A model generated the notes under the pieces. That model saw only the letters and a list, made by a program, of their open reading frames with translations. It did no database searches and was not told where the DNA came from. Positions 24,255-34,514 of a stretch of 64,000 nt of DNA are shown here, piece by piece (position 1 is the stretch's first letter; each line of letters begins with the position of its first letter). The translations under genes were made by a program, and so were the position numbers. The stretch is from Atlantibacter hermannii (GTDB lineage Bacteria; Pseudomonadota; Gammaproteobacteria; Enterobacterales; Enterobacteriaceae), in the NCBI RefSeq assembly GCF_009907385.1, contig NZ_JAAATR010000027.1, positions 1 to 64,000 on the forward strand, written 5' to 3'.

Positions 24255-26801
24255 ATGAGCAAAGTCAAACTGGCTATAATCGGTAACGGGATGGTAGGCC
24301 ATCGTTTTATTGAGGATCTTCTCGATAAAGCTGACGCCAGCCAGTTCGACATTACCGTATTTTGTGAAGAGCCACGTATCGCCTACGATCGTGTTCACCT
24401 CTCCTCTTACTTCTCTCACCACACTGCTGAAGAGCTCTCTTTGGTGCGTGAAGGTTATTATGAGAAGCACGGCGTCAAGGTGCTGATGGGCGAACGCGCC
24501 ATCACCATTAACCGCCAGGAAAAAGTGATCCACTCCAGCGCCGGGCGCACCGTCTATTACGACAAACTGATCATGGCGACCGGTTCCTATCCGTGGATCC
24601 CGCCGATTAAAGGGTCCGAAACCCAGGACTGCTTCGTTTACCGCACCATCGAAGATCTTAACGCCATCGAATCCTGCGCGCGTCGCAGCAAACGCGGCGC
24701 GGTGGTCGGCGGCGGTCTGTTAGGCCTCGAAGCCGCTGGCGCGCTGAAAAACCTCGGCGTGGAAACCCACGTGATTGAATTCGCGCCAATGCTGATGGCT
24801 GAACAGCTTGATCAGATGGGTGGCGAGCAGTTGCGTAAGAAAATCGAAAGCCTGGGCGTGAAAGTCCACACCAGCAAAAACACCCAGGAAATCGTTCAGA
24901 GCGGCAAAAGCGCGCGTAAAACCATGCGCTTTGCTGACGGCAGCGATCTGGAAGTCGATTTTATCGTGTTCTCCACCGGTATTCGGCCGCGCGACAAGCT
25001 GGCGACCCAGTGCGGTCTGGCCGTCGCACAGCGCGGCGGCATTGTGATTAACGACAAATGCCAGACTTCCGACCCGGATATTTACGCCATCGGCGAATGC
25101 GCCAGCTGGCATAACCGCGTGTATGGTCTGGTGGCACCGGGCTATAAAATGGCGCAGGTGGCGGTTGACCATATCCTCGGCAACACCAACGCTTTTGAAG
25201 GCGCCGACCTCAGCGCCAAACTGAAACTGCTGGGCGTGGACGTCGGCGGCATCGGCGATGCCCACGGCCGCACCCCGAACTCCCGCAGCTACGTGTTCCT
25301 GGACGAGAGCAAAGAAACCTATAAACGCCTTATCGTCAGCGAAGACAACAAAACTCTGCTGGGCGCAGTGCTGGTGGGTGACACCAGCGATTACGGCAAC
25401 CTGCTGCAACTGGTGCTGAATCAAATCGAACTGCCGGAAAACCCGGACGCCTTGATCCTGCCGGCGCACGCCAGCCAGGGTAAACCGGCTATCGGCGTCG
25501 ATAAACTGCCGGACAGCGCGCAAATCTGCTCCTGCTTCGACGTCACCAAAGGCATGCTGATCTCCGCCATCAACAAAGGCTGCCACACCGTTGCGGCGCT
25601 GAAAGCGGAAACCAAAGCCGGTACCGGCTGCGGCGGCTGTATCCCGCTGGTGACCCAGGTGCTGAACGCCGAGCTGGCGAAACAGGGCATCGAAGTGAGT
25701 CACAACCTGTGCGAGCACTTCGCGTTCTCCCGTCAGGAGCTGTATCACCTGATCCGCGTGGAAGGCATCAAAACCTTCGACGAACTGCTGGCGAAATACG
25801 GTAAAGGCTACGGCTGTGAAGTCTGTAAACCCACCGTGGGCTCGCTGCTGGCCTCCTGCTGGAACGAATACATCCTGAAACCGAAGCACACCCCGCTTCA
25901 GGATACCAACGACAACTTCCTGGCGAACATCCAGAAAGATGGCACTTACTCGGTGATCCCACGCTCTGCGGGTGGGGAAATCACGCCGGAGGGGCTGATG
26001 GAAGTGGGCCGTATCGCCCGCGAATTCAACCTGTACACCAAAATCACCGGTTCTCAGCGTATCGGCCTGTTCGGCGCGCAAAAAGATGACCTGCCGGAAA
26101 TCTGGCGCCAGCTGATTGAAGCAGGCTTCGAAACCGGGCATGCCTATGCCAAAGCGCTGCGTATGGCGAAAACCTGCGTGGGCAGCACCTGGTGCCGCTA
26201 CGGCGTGGGCGACAGCGTCGGCTTCGGCGTCGAGCTGGAAAACCGTTATAAAGGCATCCGCACCCCGCACAAAATGAAGTTTGGCGTTTCCGGCTGTACC
26301 CGTGAATGTGCCGAAGCACAGGGTAAAGACGTAGGCATTATCGCCACCGAAAAAGGCTGGAACCTGTACGTGTGCGGTAACGGCGGCATGAAACCGCGTC
26401 ATGCGGATCTGCTGGCAGCGGACCTCGATCGCGACACGCTGGTGCGTTATCTGGACCGCTTTATGATGTTCTACATCCGCACGGCCGATAAACTGACCCG
26501 TACCGCGCCATGGCTGGATAACATGGAAGGCGGCATCGACTACCTGAAGAGCGTGATTATCGACGACAAACTGGGCCTGAATTCCCAGCTTGAAGCTGAA
26601 ATGGCCCGCCTGCGTGACGCCGTGGTCTGCGAATGGACCGAGACGGTGAACGATCCGGCAGCTCAGGTTCGCTTCCAGCACTTTATCAACAGCCCGCTTC
26701 GCGACCCGAATGTTCAGGTGGTTTCCGAGCGTCAACAGCATCGTCCGGCCACGCCGTATGAACGTATCCCGGTCACCTTTGTGGAGGAGGAAACCGTATG
26801 A
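24255..26801 (+). CDS. nirB: NADH-dependent nitrite reductase, large subunit
   Basis: 848 aa cytoplasmic enzyme reducing nitrite to ammonia with NADH. The N-terminal FAD/NAD(P) domain starts IIGNGMVGHRF, with a second Rossmann motif GGGLLGLEAAG. Next is a [2Fe-2S] BFD-like domain (CSCFDVTKG, then CGGCIP). The C-terminal sulfite/nitrite reductase domain carries the [4Fe-4S]-siroheme cysteines in VGSTWCRYG, SGCTRECAEA and the second Cys of that cluster. First gene of nirBDC-cysG behind FNR and NarL/P sites; it overlaps nirD by 4 bp. Confidence 0.98.
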   Translation: MSKVKLAIIGNGMVGHRFIEDLLDKADASQFDITVFCEEPRIAYDRVHLSSYFSHHTAEELSLVREGYYEKHGVKVLMGERAITINRQEKVIHSSAGRTVYYDKLIMATGSYPWIPPIKGSETQDCFVYRTIEDLNAIESCARRSKRGAVVGGGLLGLEAAGALKNLGVETHVIEFAPMLMAEQLDQMGGEQLRKKIESLGVKVHTSKNTQEIVQSGKSARKTMRFADGSDLEVDFIVFSTGIRPRDKLATQCGLAVAQRGGIVINDKCQTSDPDIYAIGECASWHNRVYGLVAPGYKMAQVAVDHILGNTNAFEGADLSAKLKLLGVDVGGIGDAHGRTPNSRSYVFLDESKETYKRLIVSEDNKTLLGAVLVGDTSDYGNLLQLVLNQIELPENPDALILPAHASQGKPAIGVDKLPDSAQICSCFDVTKGMLISAINKGCHTVAALKAETKAGTGCGGCIPLVTQVLNAELAKQGIEVSHNLCEHFAFSRQELYHLIRVEGIKTFDELLAKYGKGYGCEVCKPTVGSLLASCWNEYILKPKHTPLQDTNDNFLANIQKDGTYSVIPRSAGGEITPEGLMEVGRIAREFNLYTKITGSQRIGLFGAQKDDLPEIWRQLIEAGFETGHAYAKALRMAKTCVGSTWCRYGVGDSVGFGVELENRYKGIRTPHKMKFGVSGCTRECAEAQGKDVGIIATEKGWNLYVCGNGGMKPRHADLLAADLDRDTLVRYLDRFMMFYIRTADKLTRTAPWLDNMEGGIDYLKSVIIDDKLGLNSQLEAEMARLRDAVVCEWTETVNDPAAQVRFQHFINSPLRDPNVQVVSERQQHRPATPYERIPVTFVEEETV

Positions 26802-27124
26802 GCCAGTGGATTAACATCTGCCCAATCGACAAGATCCTGCCTGCAACCGGCGTGTGCGCTCTGCTGAACGACCAGCAGGTGGCGATCTTCCGTCCTCACT
26901 CGTCTGAGGATGTGTACGCCATCAGCAACATCGACCCGTTCTTCGAGGCCAGCGTGCTGTCGCGCGGTTTAATCGTCGAACACCAGAGCGAACTGTGGGT
27001 AGCCAGCCCGCTGAAGAAGCAGCGCTTCCGCCTGCGCGATGGTTTGTGCATGGAAGACGCAAGCCACTCCGTTGCCCATTATGAAGCCCGCGTGAAAGAC
27101 GGGCAGGTGCAGCTCAAAGCGTAA
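26798..27124 (+). CDS. nirD: NADH-dependent nitrite reductase, small subunit
   Basis: 108 aa Rieske-fold subunit required for NirB activity. As expected for NirD, the CxH...CxxH cluster-binding pairs of true Rieske proteins are absent, so it carries no iron-sulfur centre. The ATG overlaps the nirB stop by 4 bp (ATGA), giving coupled translation. It is followed by a strong intrinsic terminator at 27133-27158, within what is usually one operon with nirC. Confidence 0.97.
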   Translation: MSQWINICPIDKILPATGVCALLNDQQVAIFRPHSSEDVYAISNIDPFFEASVLSRGLIVEHQSELWVASPLKKQRFRLRDGLCMEDASHSVAHYEARVKDGQVQLKA

Positions 27125-27132
27125 TGCCCCAG

Positions 27133-27158
27133 GGCGAGGTTCCTCCTCGCCTTTTTTT
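27133..27158 (+). terminator. Intrinsic terminator between nirD and nirC
   Basis: Stem GGCGAGG/CCTCGCC with a 5-nt loop followed by seven T, 9 bp after the nirD stop. By form this is a strong terminator inside the nirBDC-cysG transcription unit. A second small perfect repeat, CCGGAA-ATCA-TTCCGG at 27244-27259, lies further downstream in the 193-bp gap. Confidence 0.8.
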
Positions 27159-27317
27159 AATTTTTCCGTCCCCGGCCTCTTTGTACGCAGAGATGTGCGG
27201 CAAACCGTGGGCGTTTTGCGTGAGGCATCGCGTTAAAAACAGACCGGAAATCATTCCGGCCGCGAACGCCAGCGCAGCCAAATTTATTATTATTTTCAAG
27301 CTATCAGGATAACCATC

Positions 27318-28127
27318 ATGTTTACAGACACTATCAACAAATGCGCGGCCAATGCGGCGCGTATCGCCCGCCTCTCTTCCGGCAATCCGTTCGGGTTTTG
27401 GGTCAGCTCCGCGATGGCGGGTGCCTATGTCGGGCTGGGGATTATTTTGATTTTCACCCTCGGCAACCTGCTCGACCCGTCGGTGCGTCCGCTGGTGATG
27501 GGCGCAACCTTCGGTATCGCGTTAACCCTGGTGATCATCGCCGGTTCCGAACTGTTTACCGGCCACACGATGTTCCTGACCTTTGGGGTCAAAGCGGGCA
27601 CCATTAGCCACGGCCAGATGTGGGCGATCCTGCCGCAAACCTGGCTGGGCAACCTGGTAGGTTCGGTGTTCGTTGCGCTGCTGTACAGTTGGGGCGGCGG
27701 CAGCCTGCTGCCGGTTGACACCAGCCTGGTGCATACCGTGGCGCTGGCCAAAACCTCTGCGCCAGCGATGGTACTGTTCTTTAAAGGCGCCCTGTGTAAC
27801 TGGCTGGTTTGCCTGGCGATCTGGATGGCGATCCGCACTGAAGGCGCCGCGAAATTCCTGGCGATCTGGTGGTGCCTGTTGGCGTTTATCGCTTCCGGCT
27901 ACGAGCACTCCGTTGCCAACATGACACTGTTCGCGCTTTCCTGGTTCGGTCACCACAGCGAGGCCTACACGCTTTCCGGCATTGGTCATAACCTGTTGTG
28001 GGTAACCCTGGGCAATACTTTCTCCGGCGCGGTGTTTATGGGATTAGGTTACTGGTATGCTACGCCAAAAGCGGAGCGTCCGACTCCTGCACACATCGCA
28101 ACCGTTGCGGCGAAAGCCAGCCACTAA
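27318..28127 (+). CDS. nirC: NirC, nitrite channel/transporter
   Basis: 269 aa inner-membrane protein of the formate/nitrite transporter (FNT) family, with six membrane segments. Family motifs seen are [24 protein letters not shown] and [14 protein letters not shown]. It brings nitrite in for NirBD and can export it. It lies 193 bp after nirD past a terminator, and 11 bp before cysG, with which it is clearly co-transcribed. Confidence 0.97.
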   Translation: MFTDTINKCAANAARIARLSSGNPFGFWVSSAMAGAYVGLGIILIFTLGNLLDPSVRPLVMGATFGIALTLVIIAGSELFTGHTMFLTFGVKAGTISHGQMWAILPQTWLGNLVGSVFVALLYSWGGGSLLPVDTSLVHTVALAKTSAPAMVLFFKGALCNWLVCLAIWMAIRTEGAAKFLAIWWCLLAFIASGYEHSVANMTLFALSWFGHHSEAYTLSGIGHNLLWVTLGNTFSGAVFMGLGYWYATPKAERPTPAHIATVAAKASH

Positions 28128-28138
28128 GAGGTCATGTC

Positions 28139-29503
28139 GTGGATCACCTGCCAATATTTTGTCAGTTAAAACAGCGCCCCTGCTTATTAGTCGGTGGCGG
28201 GGACGTAGCAGAACGCAAAGCGCGCCTGCTGATGGAGGCAGGAGCCCGGGTGACGGTAAACGCGCTGGCGTTTACCCCGCAGTTTCAGGTCTGGCACGAC
28301 GAGGGGGCGTTAACCCTCGCCGCCGGACCGTTTGACGCCAGCCTGATGGACGACTGTTGGCTGGTCATTGCCGCCACCAACGATGACGCAGTGAATGCAC
28401 AGGTCAGCGATGCCGCCGAAGCGCGCCGCATCTTCTGCAACGTGGTGGATGCACCGCAACAGGCCAGCTTTATCATGCCGTCGATTATCGACCGCTCGCC
28501 GCTGATGGTGGCGGTCTCTTCCGGCGGCACCTCCCCGGTTCTGGCGCGCTTGCTGCGTGAGAAACTCGAATCCCTTCTGCCCCAGCATCTGGGGCAAATC
28601 GCCCATTACGCCGGCAAACTGCGCCGCCGCGTAAAAAACACATTCGGCAGCATGAGCGAGCGCCGCCGCTTCTGGGAAAAACTGTTTGTTAACGATCGGC
28701 TGGCGCAGTCGCTCGCTAATCAGGATGAGCAAAACGTCGCGACCATCACCGAAACCCTGTTCACTGAACCGCTGGATAACCGCGGCGAAGTAGTGCTGGT
28801 GGGCGCGGGCCCTGGCGATCCGGGCCTGCTGACGCTGAAAGGGCTACAGCAGATCCAACAGGCGGATATCGTGGTCTACGACCGGCTGGTGTCTGATGAG
28901 ATTATGAATCTGGTGCGCCGCGACGCCGATCGGGTGTTCGTCGGCAAGCGCGCCGGTTATCACTGCGTGCCGCAGGAAGAGATTAACCAAATCCTGCTAC
29001 GCGAAGCCCAGCGCGGCAAACGCGTGGTGCGCCTGAAAGGCGGCGACCCGTTTATTTTCGGACGCGGCGGCGAAGAACTCGAAACGCTGATCGGCGCGGG
29101 TATCCCGTTCTCCGTGGTGCCCGGCATTACCGCCGCATCCGGCTGTTCTGCCTATGCGGGCATCCCGCTCACCCATCGCGATTACGCCCAGAGCGTGCGG
29201 TTAATCACTGGCCACCTGAAAAGCGGCGGCGAGTTCGACTGGCATAACCTGGCGGCAGAAAAACAGACGCTGGTGTTCTATATGGGCCTGAACCAGGCGG
29301 CGACCATCCAGCAAAAACTGCTGGAACACGGTATGGATGCCGATATGCCGGTGGCGCTGGTGGAAAACGGCACCAGCGTTAAGCAGCGGGTAGTCAACGG
29401 TACGCTGACGCAGCTCGGCGAGCTGGCGCAGCAGGTGGAAAGCCCGAGTCTGATTTTCGTCGGCCGGGTGGTGGCGCTGCGCGATAAATTACGTTGGTTT
29501 TAA
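28139..29503 (+). CDS. cysG: Siroheme synthase
   Basis: 454 aa from the GTG at 28139-28141 ([20 protein letters not shown]), the start used in E. coli; no in-frame ATG fits. The N-terminal half is the bifunctional precorrin-2 dehydrogenase/sirohydrochlorin ferrochelatase with the Rossmann motif [10 protein letters not shown]. The C-terminal half (from about residue 215) is uroporphyrinogen-III methyltransferase, with [12 protein letters not shown] and [13 protein letters not shown]. It makes siroheme for NirB and sulfite reductase, which explains its place in the nir operon. Confidence 0.98.
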   Translation: MDHLPIFCQLKQRPCLLVGGGDVAERKARLLMEAGARVTVNALAFTPQFQVWHDEGALTLAAGPFDASLMDDCWLVIAATNDDAVNAQVSDAAEARRIFCNVVDAPQQASFIMPSIIDRSPLMVAVSSGGTSPVLARLLREKLESLLPQHLGQIAHYAGKLRRRVKNTFGSMSERRRFWEKLFVNDRLAQSLANQDEQNVATITETLFTEPLDNRGEVVLVGAGPGDPGLLTLKGLQQIQQADIVVYDRLVSDEIMNLVRRDADRVFVGKRAGYHCVPQEEINQILLREAQRGKRVVRLKGGDPFIFGRGGEELETLIGAGIPFSVVPGITAASGCSAYAGIPLTHRDYAQSVRLITGHLKSGGEFDWHNLAAEKQTLVFYMGLNQAATIQQKLLEHGMDADMPVALVENGTSVKQRVVNGTLTQLGELAQQVESPSLIFVGRVVALRDKLRWF

Positions 29504-29509
29504 ACGATG

Positions 29510-29532
29510 CAGGCAGGCCGTTGGCCTGCCTG
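29510..29532. terminator. Hairpin between convergent cysG and yhfS
   Basis: Perfect 10-bp stem CAGGCAGGCC/GGCCTGCCTG with a GTT loop in the 37-bp gap. T-runs are weak on both sides. The gap is too short for the lipoprotein gene yhfL found here in E. coli. Confidence 0.65.
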
Positions 29533-29540
29533 ATTATCTG

Positions 29541-30635
29541 CTATGCCAGTGCTCTGGCATAACTTTCCCGCAGGATGCGCAACACCGTTTCTTCACCGGC
29601 CCTGTTAGGGTTGATGCGGATCGTCCGTGCGCTAAGCGACGGATCCGCTGCTCTGAATGTCCCTGACAGGCGGTAAAACAGCGGCGGAATATCGTATTTT
29701 GACTCTGCACCCACCGGATAAGGCAGCGCCCCCAGCGCTGCGGCATGTTTTAACACCGCCTCCGCAACAGGCTGCTCAAACTCCACCAGCAATACTCTGG
29801 ATTGCGCATTGGCGATGCTGGCGCTTTTTACCCCGGCAATCGCCCCCCGGTTTAACGCCTCAGCAATCCGGGTGGTCACCTCAGCCTGAAGCGCATGCAT
29901 CACTGGCGCAAACACCAGCCCGCGCAGTGCCTCCATCGCCTGAGGCCCCTGGATCTGGCACCCACCGGAATACAAACTATTACGCACTGCGGCGACCGCT
30001 TCCTCATTCCCCACCACTACGCCAACGCCCGCAGGGCCGAAAAGCTTAAAGCTGGAAAACGTCGAGAGCGTCGCTCCGTGTTCGCAGCCGATGCGCTCGA
30101 CTTTCATCACGGCATAGTTATCGTCTGTCAGTACCGGAACGGCAGCCTGGCGGAATATTGCAATAACTTCGCCCAGCGCATAACAATCTTGCGGAGCCTG
30201 ACGGGAGTGCTGCACCAGCGCCGCATCGGGTTGATGGGCGGCAATGACGGCTTCGATGGCGGAAAGCTGATTAAAGTCGGCGCGGATCAGCGTCAGGCCC
30301 ATCTGTTCGGCAATCACCGCCGTAGTGGGATATAAAGGCGCATCATGTACCAGCAGACGTCCACCCGGCGCGATTAATGCGCCCAGCCCGCAACGGATCG
30401 CCCCCGTACCAGCCCCCTGTACCAGTGCGGCGGCGGGCGCATGAAAAAACTCGGCCAGCACCTGCTCCACCTGCCGGGTCGTCCGGGGCTGGTTCAGCCC
30501 CGGCACCAGCCCCACATCCCCCGAGGAAAGGAAATCCGCCTCCGGGAAATGGCGGCAAATAACGTCCACCAGGCGAAATTGTTTCTCCGTCGCCTGCGCC
30601 ATTGTCAGGCTCTGAAGAGGAAAACAGTCAATCAT
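29541..30635 (-). CDS. yhfS: YhfS, fold-type I PLP enzyme (aminotransferase/lyase-like)
   Basis: 364 aa, close to E. coli YhfS (361). Fold-type I PLP protein: GAGTGAIR near 74-81 is the phosphate-binding turn, TDDNYAVMK the PLP-ring Asp segment, and Lys197 in STFSSFKLFGP the likely Schiff-base lysine. It resembles the SelA/cysteine-desulfurase/DgaE group, so it could be a lyase rather than a transaminase; the reaction is unknown. AGGAG 8 nt upstream supports the start. Last gene of the yhfZYXWVUTS operon. Confidence 0.88.
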   Translation of the reverse strand: MIDCFPLQSLTMAQATEKQFRLVDVICRHFPEADFLSSGDVGLVPGLNQPRTTRQVEQVLAEFFHAPAAALVQGAGTGAIRCGLGALIAPGGRLLVHDAPLYPTTAVIAEQMGLTLIRADFNQLSAIEAVIAAHQPDAALVQHSRQAPQDCYALGEVIAIFRQAAVPVLTDDNYAVMKVERIGCEHGATLSTFSSFKLFGPAGVGVVVGNEEAVAAVRNSLYSGGCQIQGPQAMEALRGLVFAPVMHALQAEVTTRIAEALNRGAIAGVKSASIANAQSRVLLVEFEQPVAEAVLKHAAALGALPYPVGAESKYDIPPLFYRLSGTFRAADPSLSARTIRINPNRAGEETVLRILRESYARALA

Positions 30636-30659
30636 CAGATACGCTCCTGGCAGAAGCCA

Positions 30660-32015
30660 TTAACGAAGGCCAACCAGATAAATAACGTTAGCCAGAATCC
30701 CTACCACTATGGTCGCAATAGGCCCAATCGCCATTTCTACCAGCGGACGCCGCGAGGTACGGTTAAGCAAGTAAATCCCCGCCACGACCATAAAACCCAT
30801 GCCCGGTAATATCGCATTCGAGGCGATCATCCCGCCCACCAACAGCGAAACTTCCAGCATACGGGTTATCGCGGTACGAATATGGTCACCGCACGCTTTA
30901 ACGCCCGGATATTTATCCAGCCAGATGGCAATACGCGCCAGCAGTTTGATTTCCATAAACATAATCACGCAGCCGGCGATAAAGGCAATCCACGGATTAT
31001 TGGTTGCCAGGCCCGCCACAAATACAAACTTCATGCCGTCCGGGCTGTATACCCCGGTCGCAATGGCGGTGGTGCCGACCAGCGGAATAAAGCTGATGGC
31101 GCGCGCCAGTGAGACCAGCATCGCGCTGGTTTGCTCATCCTGCGCCATTAACTGCAGTGAAACCGGGCCCTCCGCCAGCAAACTGAACGACATCGTCGCC
31201 GCCACGGCGGTTAAGCCTCCGCTGAGTACCAGCAGCCAGATATTTTTCTGGATACGCTCAATACGGCTGGAGAACAGGCCAACCAGCACCTCGTTCGCGC
31301 CTTTCGCGGCGGGTTGTCCCTCTCCGGCGCTGGCGGGACGCTCACGCATGGCAAACCAGAACATGGCAATCATCGCAAGCAGCAGTGCAATCCCGTTCGG
31401 GTCGAGCTTGACCGGTTTTTCGATGCGGCCACCAAAACTGACGCTACCTATTGCCTGTGTACCCAGGTAACCAATCAATGTCGCGATCAGCACCCATATG
31501 CCTTTTTTGTACCCGTACTGATAGCCCACTACCAGCGCAGGGAACAGCGCAAAGCAAACGATAATCGGATCGCCGACTTTGCTGAGGTTACTCATAAAGT
31601 TAACCGGCAGCATATTGAACAGATCGACAATCGAACGCAGGCCAGCCAGCAACGCCACGCCGTAAATCGCCCCAATCAGACCCGACAGCAGAAAACCACG
31701 CCGGTTGTCGCTGCACCAGATGCCGATAACGTCTGTACCCAGCAACAGGCTGTGTACCAGGATAATCGGCGCGGTTAGCGAAAAGGGGATGCCAAAGCCA
31801 ATCACTAAGCCAAAACTTAAGGCAAAACTGGTTGCGCCGAGAGCTTTACGACTCATTCGCCCTTCCAGATACTCAGGGATCAGTGGGCGTAACCCATCAT
31901 GAAACACCGCAATACCGCGGTTCGCCATCATGGCCGACAGCCCACCGATAATCGCTATCAGCGCGGCCCTGGTGGGATCGATGGCGACTAATCGGGTAAG
32001 AAAGTCGAATTCCAT
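30660..32015 (-). CDS. yhfT: YhfT, predicted multi-pass transporter
   Basis: 451 aa, hydrophobic throughout with about 11-12 membrane segments and short loops. It belongs to the YhfT family (E. coli YhfT is slightly shorter). No ATP-binding or PTS motif is present, so it is a secondary carrier or channel. Conserved stretches include GGLSAMMANRGIAVFHDGLR and the Gly-rich segment GFGIPFSLTAPIILVHS. Within the operon it is the obvious uptake system for whatever the enzymes degrade. GAGGA precedes the ATG. Confidence 0.85.
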   Translation of the reverse strand: MEFDFLTRLVAIDPTRAALIAIIGGLSAMMANRGIAVFHDGLRPLIPEYLEGRMSRKALGATSFALSFGLVIGFGIPFSLTAPIILVHSLLLGTDVIGIWCSDNRRGFLLSGLIGAIYGVALLAGLRSIVDLFNMLPVNFMSNLSKVGDPIIVCFALFPALVVGYQYGYKKGIWVLIATLIGYLGTQAIGSVSFGGRIEKPVKLDPNGIALLLAMIAMFWFAMRERPASAGEGQPAAKGANEVLVGLFSSRIERIQKNIWLLVLSGGLTAVAATMSFSLLAEGPVSLQLMAQDEQTSAMLVSLARAISFIPLVGTTAIATGVYSPDGMKFVFVAGLATNNPWIAFIAGCVIMFMEIKLLARIAIWLDKYPGVKACGDHIRTAITRMLEVSLLVGGMIASNAILPGMGFMVVAGIYLLNRTSRRPLVEMAIGPIATIVVGILANVIYLVGLR

Positions 32016-32025
32016 CTCTGTATCC

Positions 32026-32388
32026 TCAGGAAGCGAAAATCGCGTGGATAATCACCGGCACCACGGTATCAATATCCTGTCCGGTGAAACCGAACGCTTT
32101 TTTACCGGCTTTCACCTGGGCGACGATCTCGGCGTCGGACAGGATTTTCCCCGGCATGCCGACGGTGGCGCACTGGTTCAGGCCGACAATCGCAATCGCC
32201 ATTGCCAACGCCCCGCCGCCACCGGTATTGCATGCGCCAAGGTAATAATCCGCCGCACCGCTTTTGAGCGCCATTGAGGCGTCGATATCGCCCATCACCA
32301 CCACGGAGGTGGCGTTATCGCCTGCTTCACGGCGAACGGCTTCGGCAATTTTTTCTTTTTCAATCTGGCCGCCAATTACAAATTTCAT
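32026..32388 (-). CDS. yhfU: YhfU, small DUF2620 protein
   Basis: 120 aa from the ATG at 32386-32388 (MKFVIGGQIEKEKIAEAVRR). It belongs to the uncharacterised YhfU/DUF2620 family. It has alternating beta-alpha segments and a Gly-rich stretch CNTGGGGALAMAIAIVG (about 72-88) that could bind a phosphate or form a tight turn. No signal or membrane anchor is clear. It lies 10 bp from yhfT and 10 bp from php, so it is probably a stoichiometric partner of one of them. Function unknown. Confidence 0.85.
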   Translation of the reverse strand: MKFVIGGQIEKEKIAEAVRREAGDNATSVVVMGDIDASMALKSGAADYYLGACNTGGGGALAMAIAIVGLNQCATVGMPGKILSDAEIVAQVKAGKKAFGFTGQDIDTVVPVIIHAIFAS

Positions 32389-32398
32389 CGTCTGATCC

Positions 32399-33286
32399 TC
32401 AGTTAAAAAAACGTGCAGGGTTATCACGCAGCATGCGGTCGACATCGTGTTGACTCATGCCAGCTTCGTGCAACATCGGTACAAAATCGGTCAGTAACCA
32501 GCTAAATCCCAGCCCACCGTTGGCGCGTAAATGGGAGCGGCGGGTCATATCCATGGAAAGCATTACGCGCCCGAGCAGCCCCCGGCGGCACAGCGCCATC
32601 AGCATTGCGACGCGCTCGCTGTCGGGGAAGTAATCATTTTTGCCAATGGTGTCGAACTGCACCCACGCGCCTTCATCCAGCAGCGCCAGCACCGTGTCCA
32701 GGTTGGGTTTGAGATCGCAGTGCCCAATAACGATATGCTCCGGTTCAACGCCGCAGCGTTTGAGCAGTGCCAACTGTTCAAGCCCCATGGTGCTTAATGT
32801 GGTATGTGTGGAAATGGGTCGCCCGGTCGCCAGGTGCGCCAGCGCCGCGGCCTGGAAGACTTTCTTCTCATCCTCAGTAATCAGGCCCCGGCTCGAGCCA
32901 ATCTCACCGATAACCCGCGCTTTCAGAGGGGTTTGATCCAGGCCGATACGGATTTCGTCAATCATCTCATTGGCCAGCGCATCCACGCTGCGCTGCGCCA
33001 CGTGCGGCGGGTAAAACGCCTGCTGGTAATAGCCGGTTGACGGCAGTACGCAAATACCGGTGTCCGCCATCAGGCGTTGCATAAACAAGGCATTGCGTCC
33101 CATATAGCGATTGGTAACCTCCACCAGGTTACGCACGCCAAGGGCATACAGCTGTCTTAGTTCATCCCGCAGCAGCTCATAACAATCGAGACGGCAGTCA
33201 GGGTTATTTTTAAAGCCCGACAGGTCGATATGCAGGTGTTCATGGGCATAGGTGTAACCCGTTGGATCGAATGACCGTTCAACCAT
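32399..33286 (-). CDS. php: Phosphotriesterase homology protein (YhfV/Php)
   Basis: 295 aa from the ATG at 33284-33286, which has AAGGAG 7 nt upstream; the open frame upstream is in yhfW sequence. Amidohydrolase-superfamily TIM barrel of the phosphotriesterase family. His15 and His17 (YAHEHLH) begin the binuclear metal site; a Glu in VIGEIGSS takes the place of the usual carbamylated Lys, and further ligands are in ISTHTT, VIGHCD and [11 protein letters not shown] homologues act as lactonases or phosphodiesterases; the substrate here is unknown. The start overlaps yhfW by 8 bp. Confidence 0.9.
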   Translation of the reverse strand: MVERSFDPTGYTYAHEHLHIDLSGFKNNPDCRLDCYELLRDELRQLYALGVRNLVEVTNRYMGRNALFMQRLMADTGICVLPSTGYYQQAFYPPHVAQRSVDALANEMIDEIRIGLDQTPLKARVIGEIGSSRGLITEDEKKVFQAAALAHLATGRPISTHTTLSTMGLEQLALLKRCGVEPEHIVIGHCDLKPNLDTVLALLDEGAWVQFDTIGKNDYFPDSERVAMLMALCRRGLLGRVMLSMDMTRRSHLRANGGLGFSWLLTDFVPMLHEAGMSQHDVDRMLRDNPARFFN

Positions 33287-34514
33287 GGTTTTCTCCTTGT
33301 GCATGTTGACGTAGCGCAGCCAGAAACGACGTACCATGCTGAGGCGGAGGGGCTGCAAAAAAGTCGCATACCGTCGCGCCCACATCCGACAACGTGGTGC
33401 GTTGCCCCAGTTCACAGCCGGGCAAGCCAGGGATATAAACCAGCAGCGGGACGTTTTCGCGGGTGTGGTGGCTATGACCAATTGTGGGATCGTTACCGTG
33501 GTCGGCCATGACCACCAGACAATCATCCGGCGTCATCAGTGCCATCAGCTGCGCCAGATTGCGATCAACCAGCGTCAGCCGGTCAGCATAACGCGCGACG
33601 TCCTGTGCGTGCCCCGCGAGGTCGGTTTCCTGGATATTGACGCAAATAAATGCCCGGGTATTTTCCGCAACGCATTGCAGGGTGATGTCAAAAATCTGTT
33701 GGCTGTCGACCAGATTTTGCCAGCTTTTACCCTGTGGATTGGCGACGATGTCCGCCACTTTGCCAATCAGAAATGTCGGGACGCCAACGGTATGCAGCTT
33801 TGCCGGTACCTGGACCTGTTCATCCACTCCGTAACCCAGATGCACAACGCGGAATCCTTTGTCATACGCCCCGGAACGCGGAGCATTGACGCCCACATAA
33901 CGCCCGTCTTTTTCCTCTACCGCGTCGGCCAGTTGTTGGCTGCTGTCCAGCTCGCCGCCAAAAGCAATCACGCGCCCGACGCGTACATGGCGGCGTACAA
34001 TGCGGCCAATTTCCACCACGTTATCGAAGCTGATAACCGATAAATTGGCCGTAATGTTAAATACCTGCCCCGCATCGGCTTCGAGGTTATCGCCGATGAC
34101 CACGGCATCGTTCAGCCACAGCAATGGAAGGCGTTCACCGCGTCGCTGCGGCGCAAATCCCGCTTCACGCAGCGCCTGTTCCACCTCATCGATCACCTGA
34201 GAAAAAGGCATTTTCAACGGCGACTGCGGACGCGTGCCCATAATTTCCTGATGGCCCATAAAGGTGTCGCCTCCTTCATGTGCCAGCGCTGCCACGCCCC
34301 ACGCTGCTGATTGAGCGGGCTGCATCACACCAGCCCTGTAACCGAGCGCATTGATTAAGCCCAGTTTTTCCAGGGTCGGTAAGCGTAATGACGGGTAGTG
34401 GGCAAGAATATGCCCACAGGTGTTCGCGCCGCTGTCCTGCGGCCTGACCTGCGGCACATCGTCCATGGCGCCTACGCCAAAGCTGTCGATAACTATCGTG
34501 ATAAACCGCGCCAT
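33279..34514 (-). CDS. yhfW: YhfW, phosphopentomutase-like metalloenzyme
   Basis: 411 aa, alkaline-phosphatase superfamily, related to DeoB. Asp10 in [12 protein letters not shown] is a metal ligand, Thr84 in [14 protein letters not shown] aligns with the phosphorylated Thr of DeoB, and [19 protein letters not shown] carries the DHG metal ligands. By family it interconverts sugar 1- and 5-phosphates, but the substrate is unproven. The ATG overlaps the yhfX stop (TAATG) and the 3' end overlaps php by 8 bp, showing tight coupling. Confidence 0.88.
   Translation of the reverse strand: MARFITIVIDSFGVGAMDDVPQVRPQDSGANTCGHILAHYPSLRLPTLEKLGLINALGYRAGVMQPAQSAAWGVAALAHEGGDTFMGHQEIMGTRPQSPLKMPFSQVIDEVEQALREAGFAPQRRGERLPLLWLNDAVVIGDNLEADAGQVFNITANLSVISFDNVVEIGRIVRRHVRVGRVIAFGGELDSSQQLADAVEEKDGRYVGVNAPRSGAYDKGFRVVHLGYGVDEQVQVPAKLHTVGVPTFLIGKVADIVANPQGKSWQNLVDSQQIFDITLQCVAENTRAFICVNIQETDLAGHAQDVARYADRLTLVDRNLAQLMALMTPDDCLVVMADHGNDPTIGHSHHTRENVPLLVYIPGLPGCELGQRTTLSDVGATVCDFFAAPPPQHGTSFLAALRQHAQGENHG

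Noticed and set aside
24720..26741. 673-codon open frame on the minus strand opposite nirB
   Set aside because: Antisense shadow of a GC-rich coding sequence. nirB has full family homology and the antisense protein has no recognisable domain or plausible start signal.
27124..27312. 62-codon frame in the nirD-nirC gap
   Set aside because: It starts inside the terminator hairpin region, lacks a Shine-Dalgarno and translates to no known small protein. The gap is better explained as terminator plus nirC leader.
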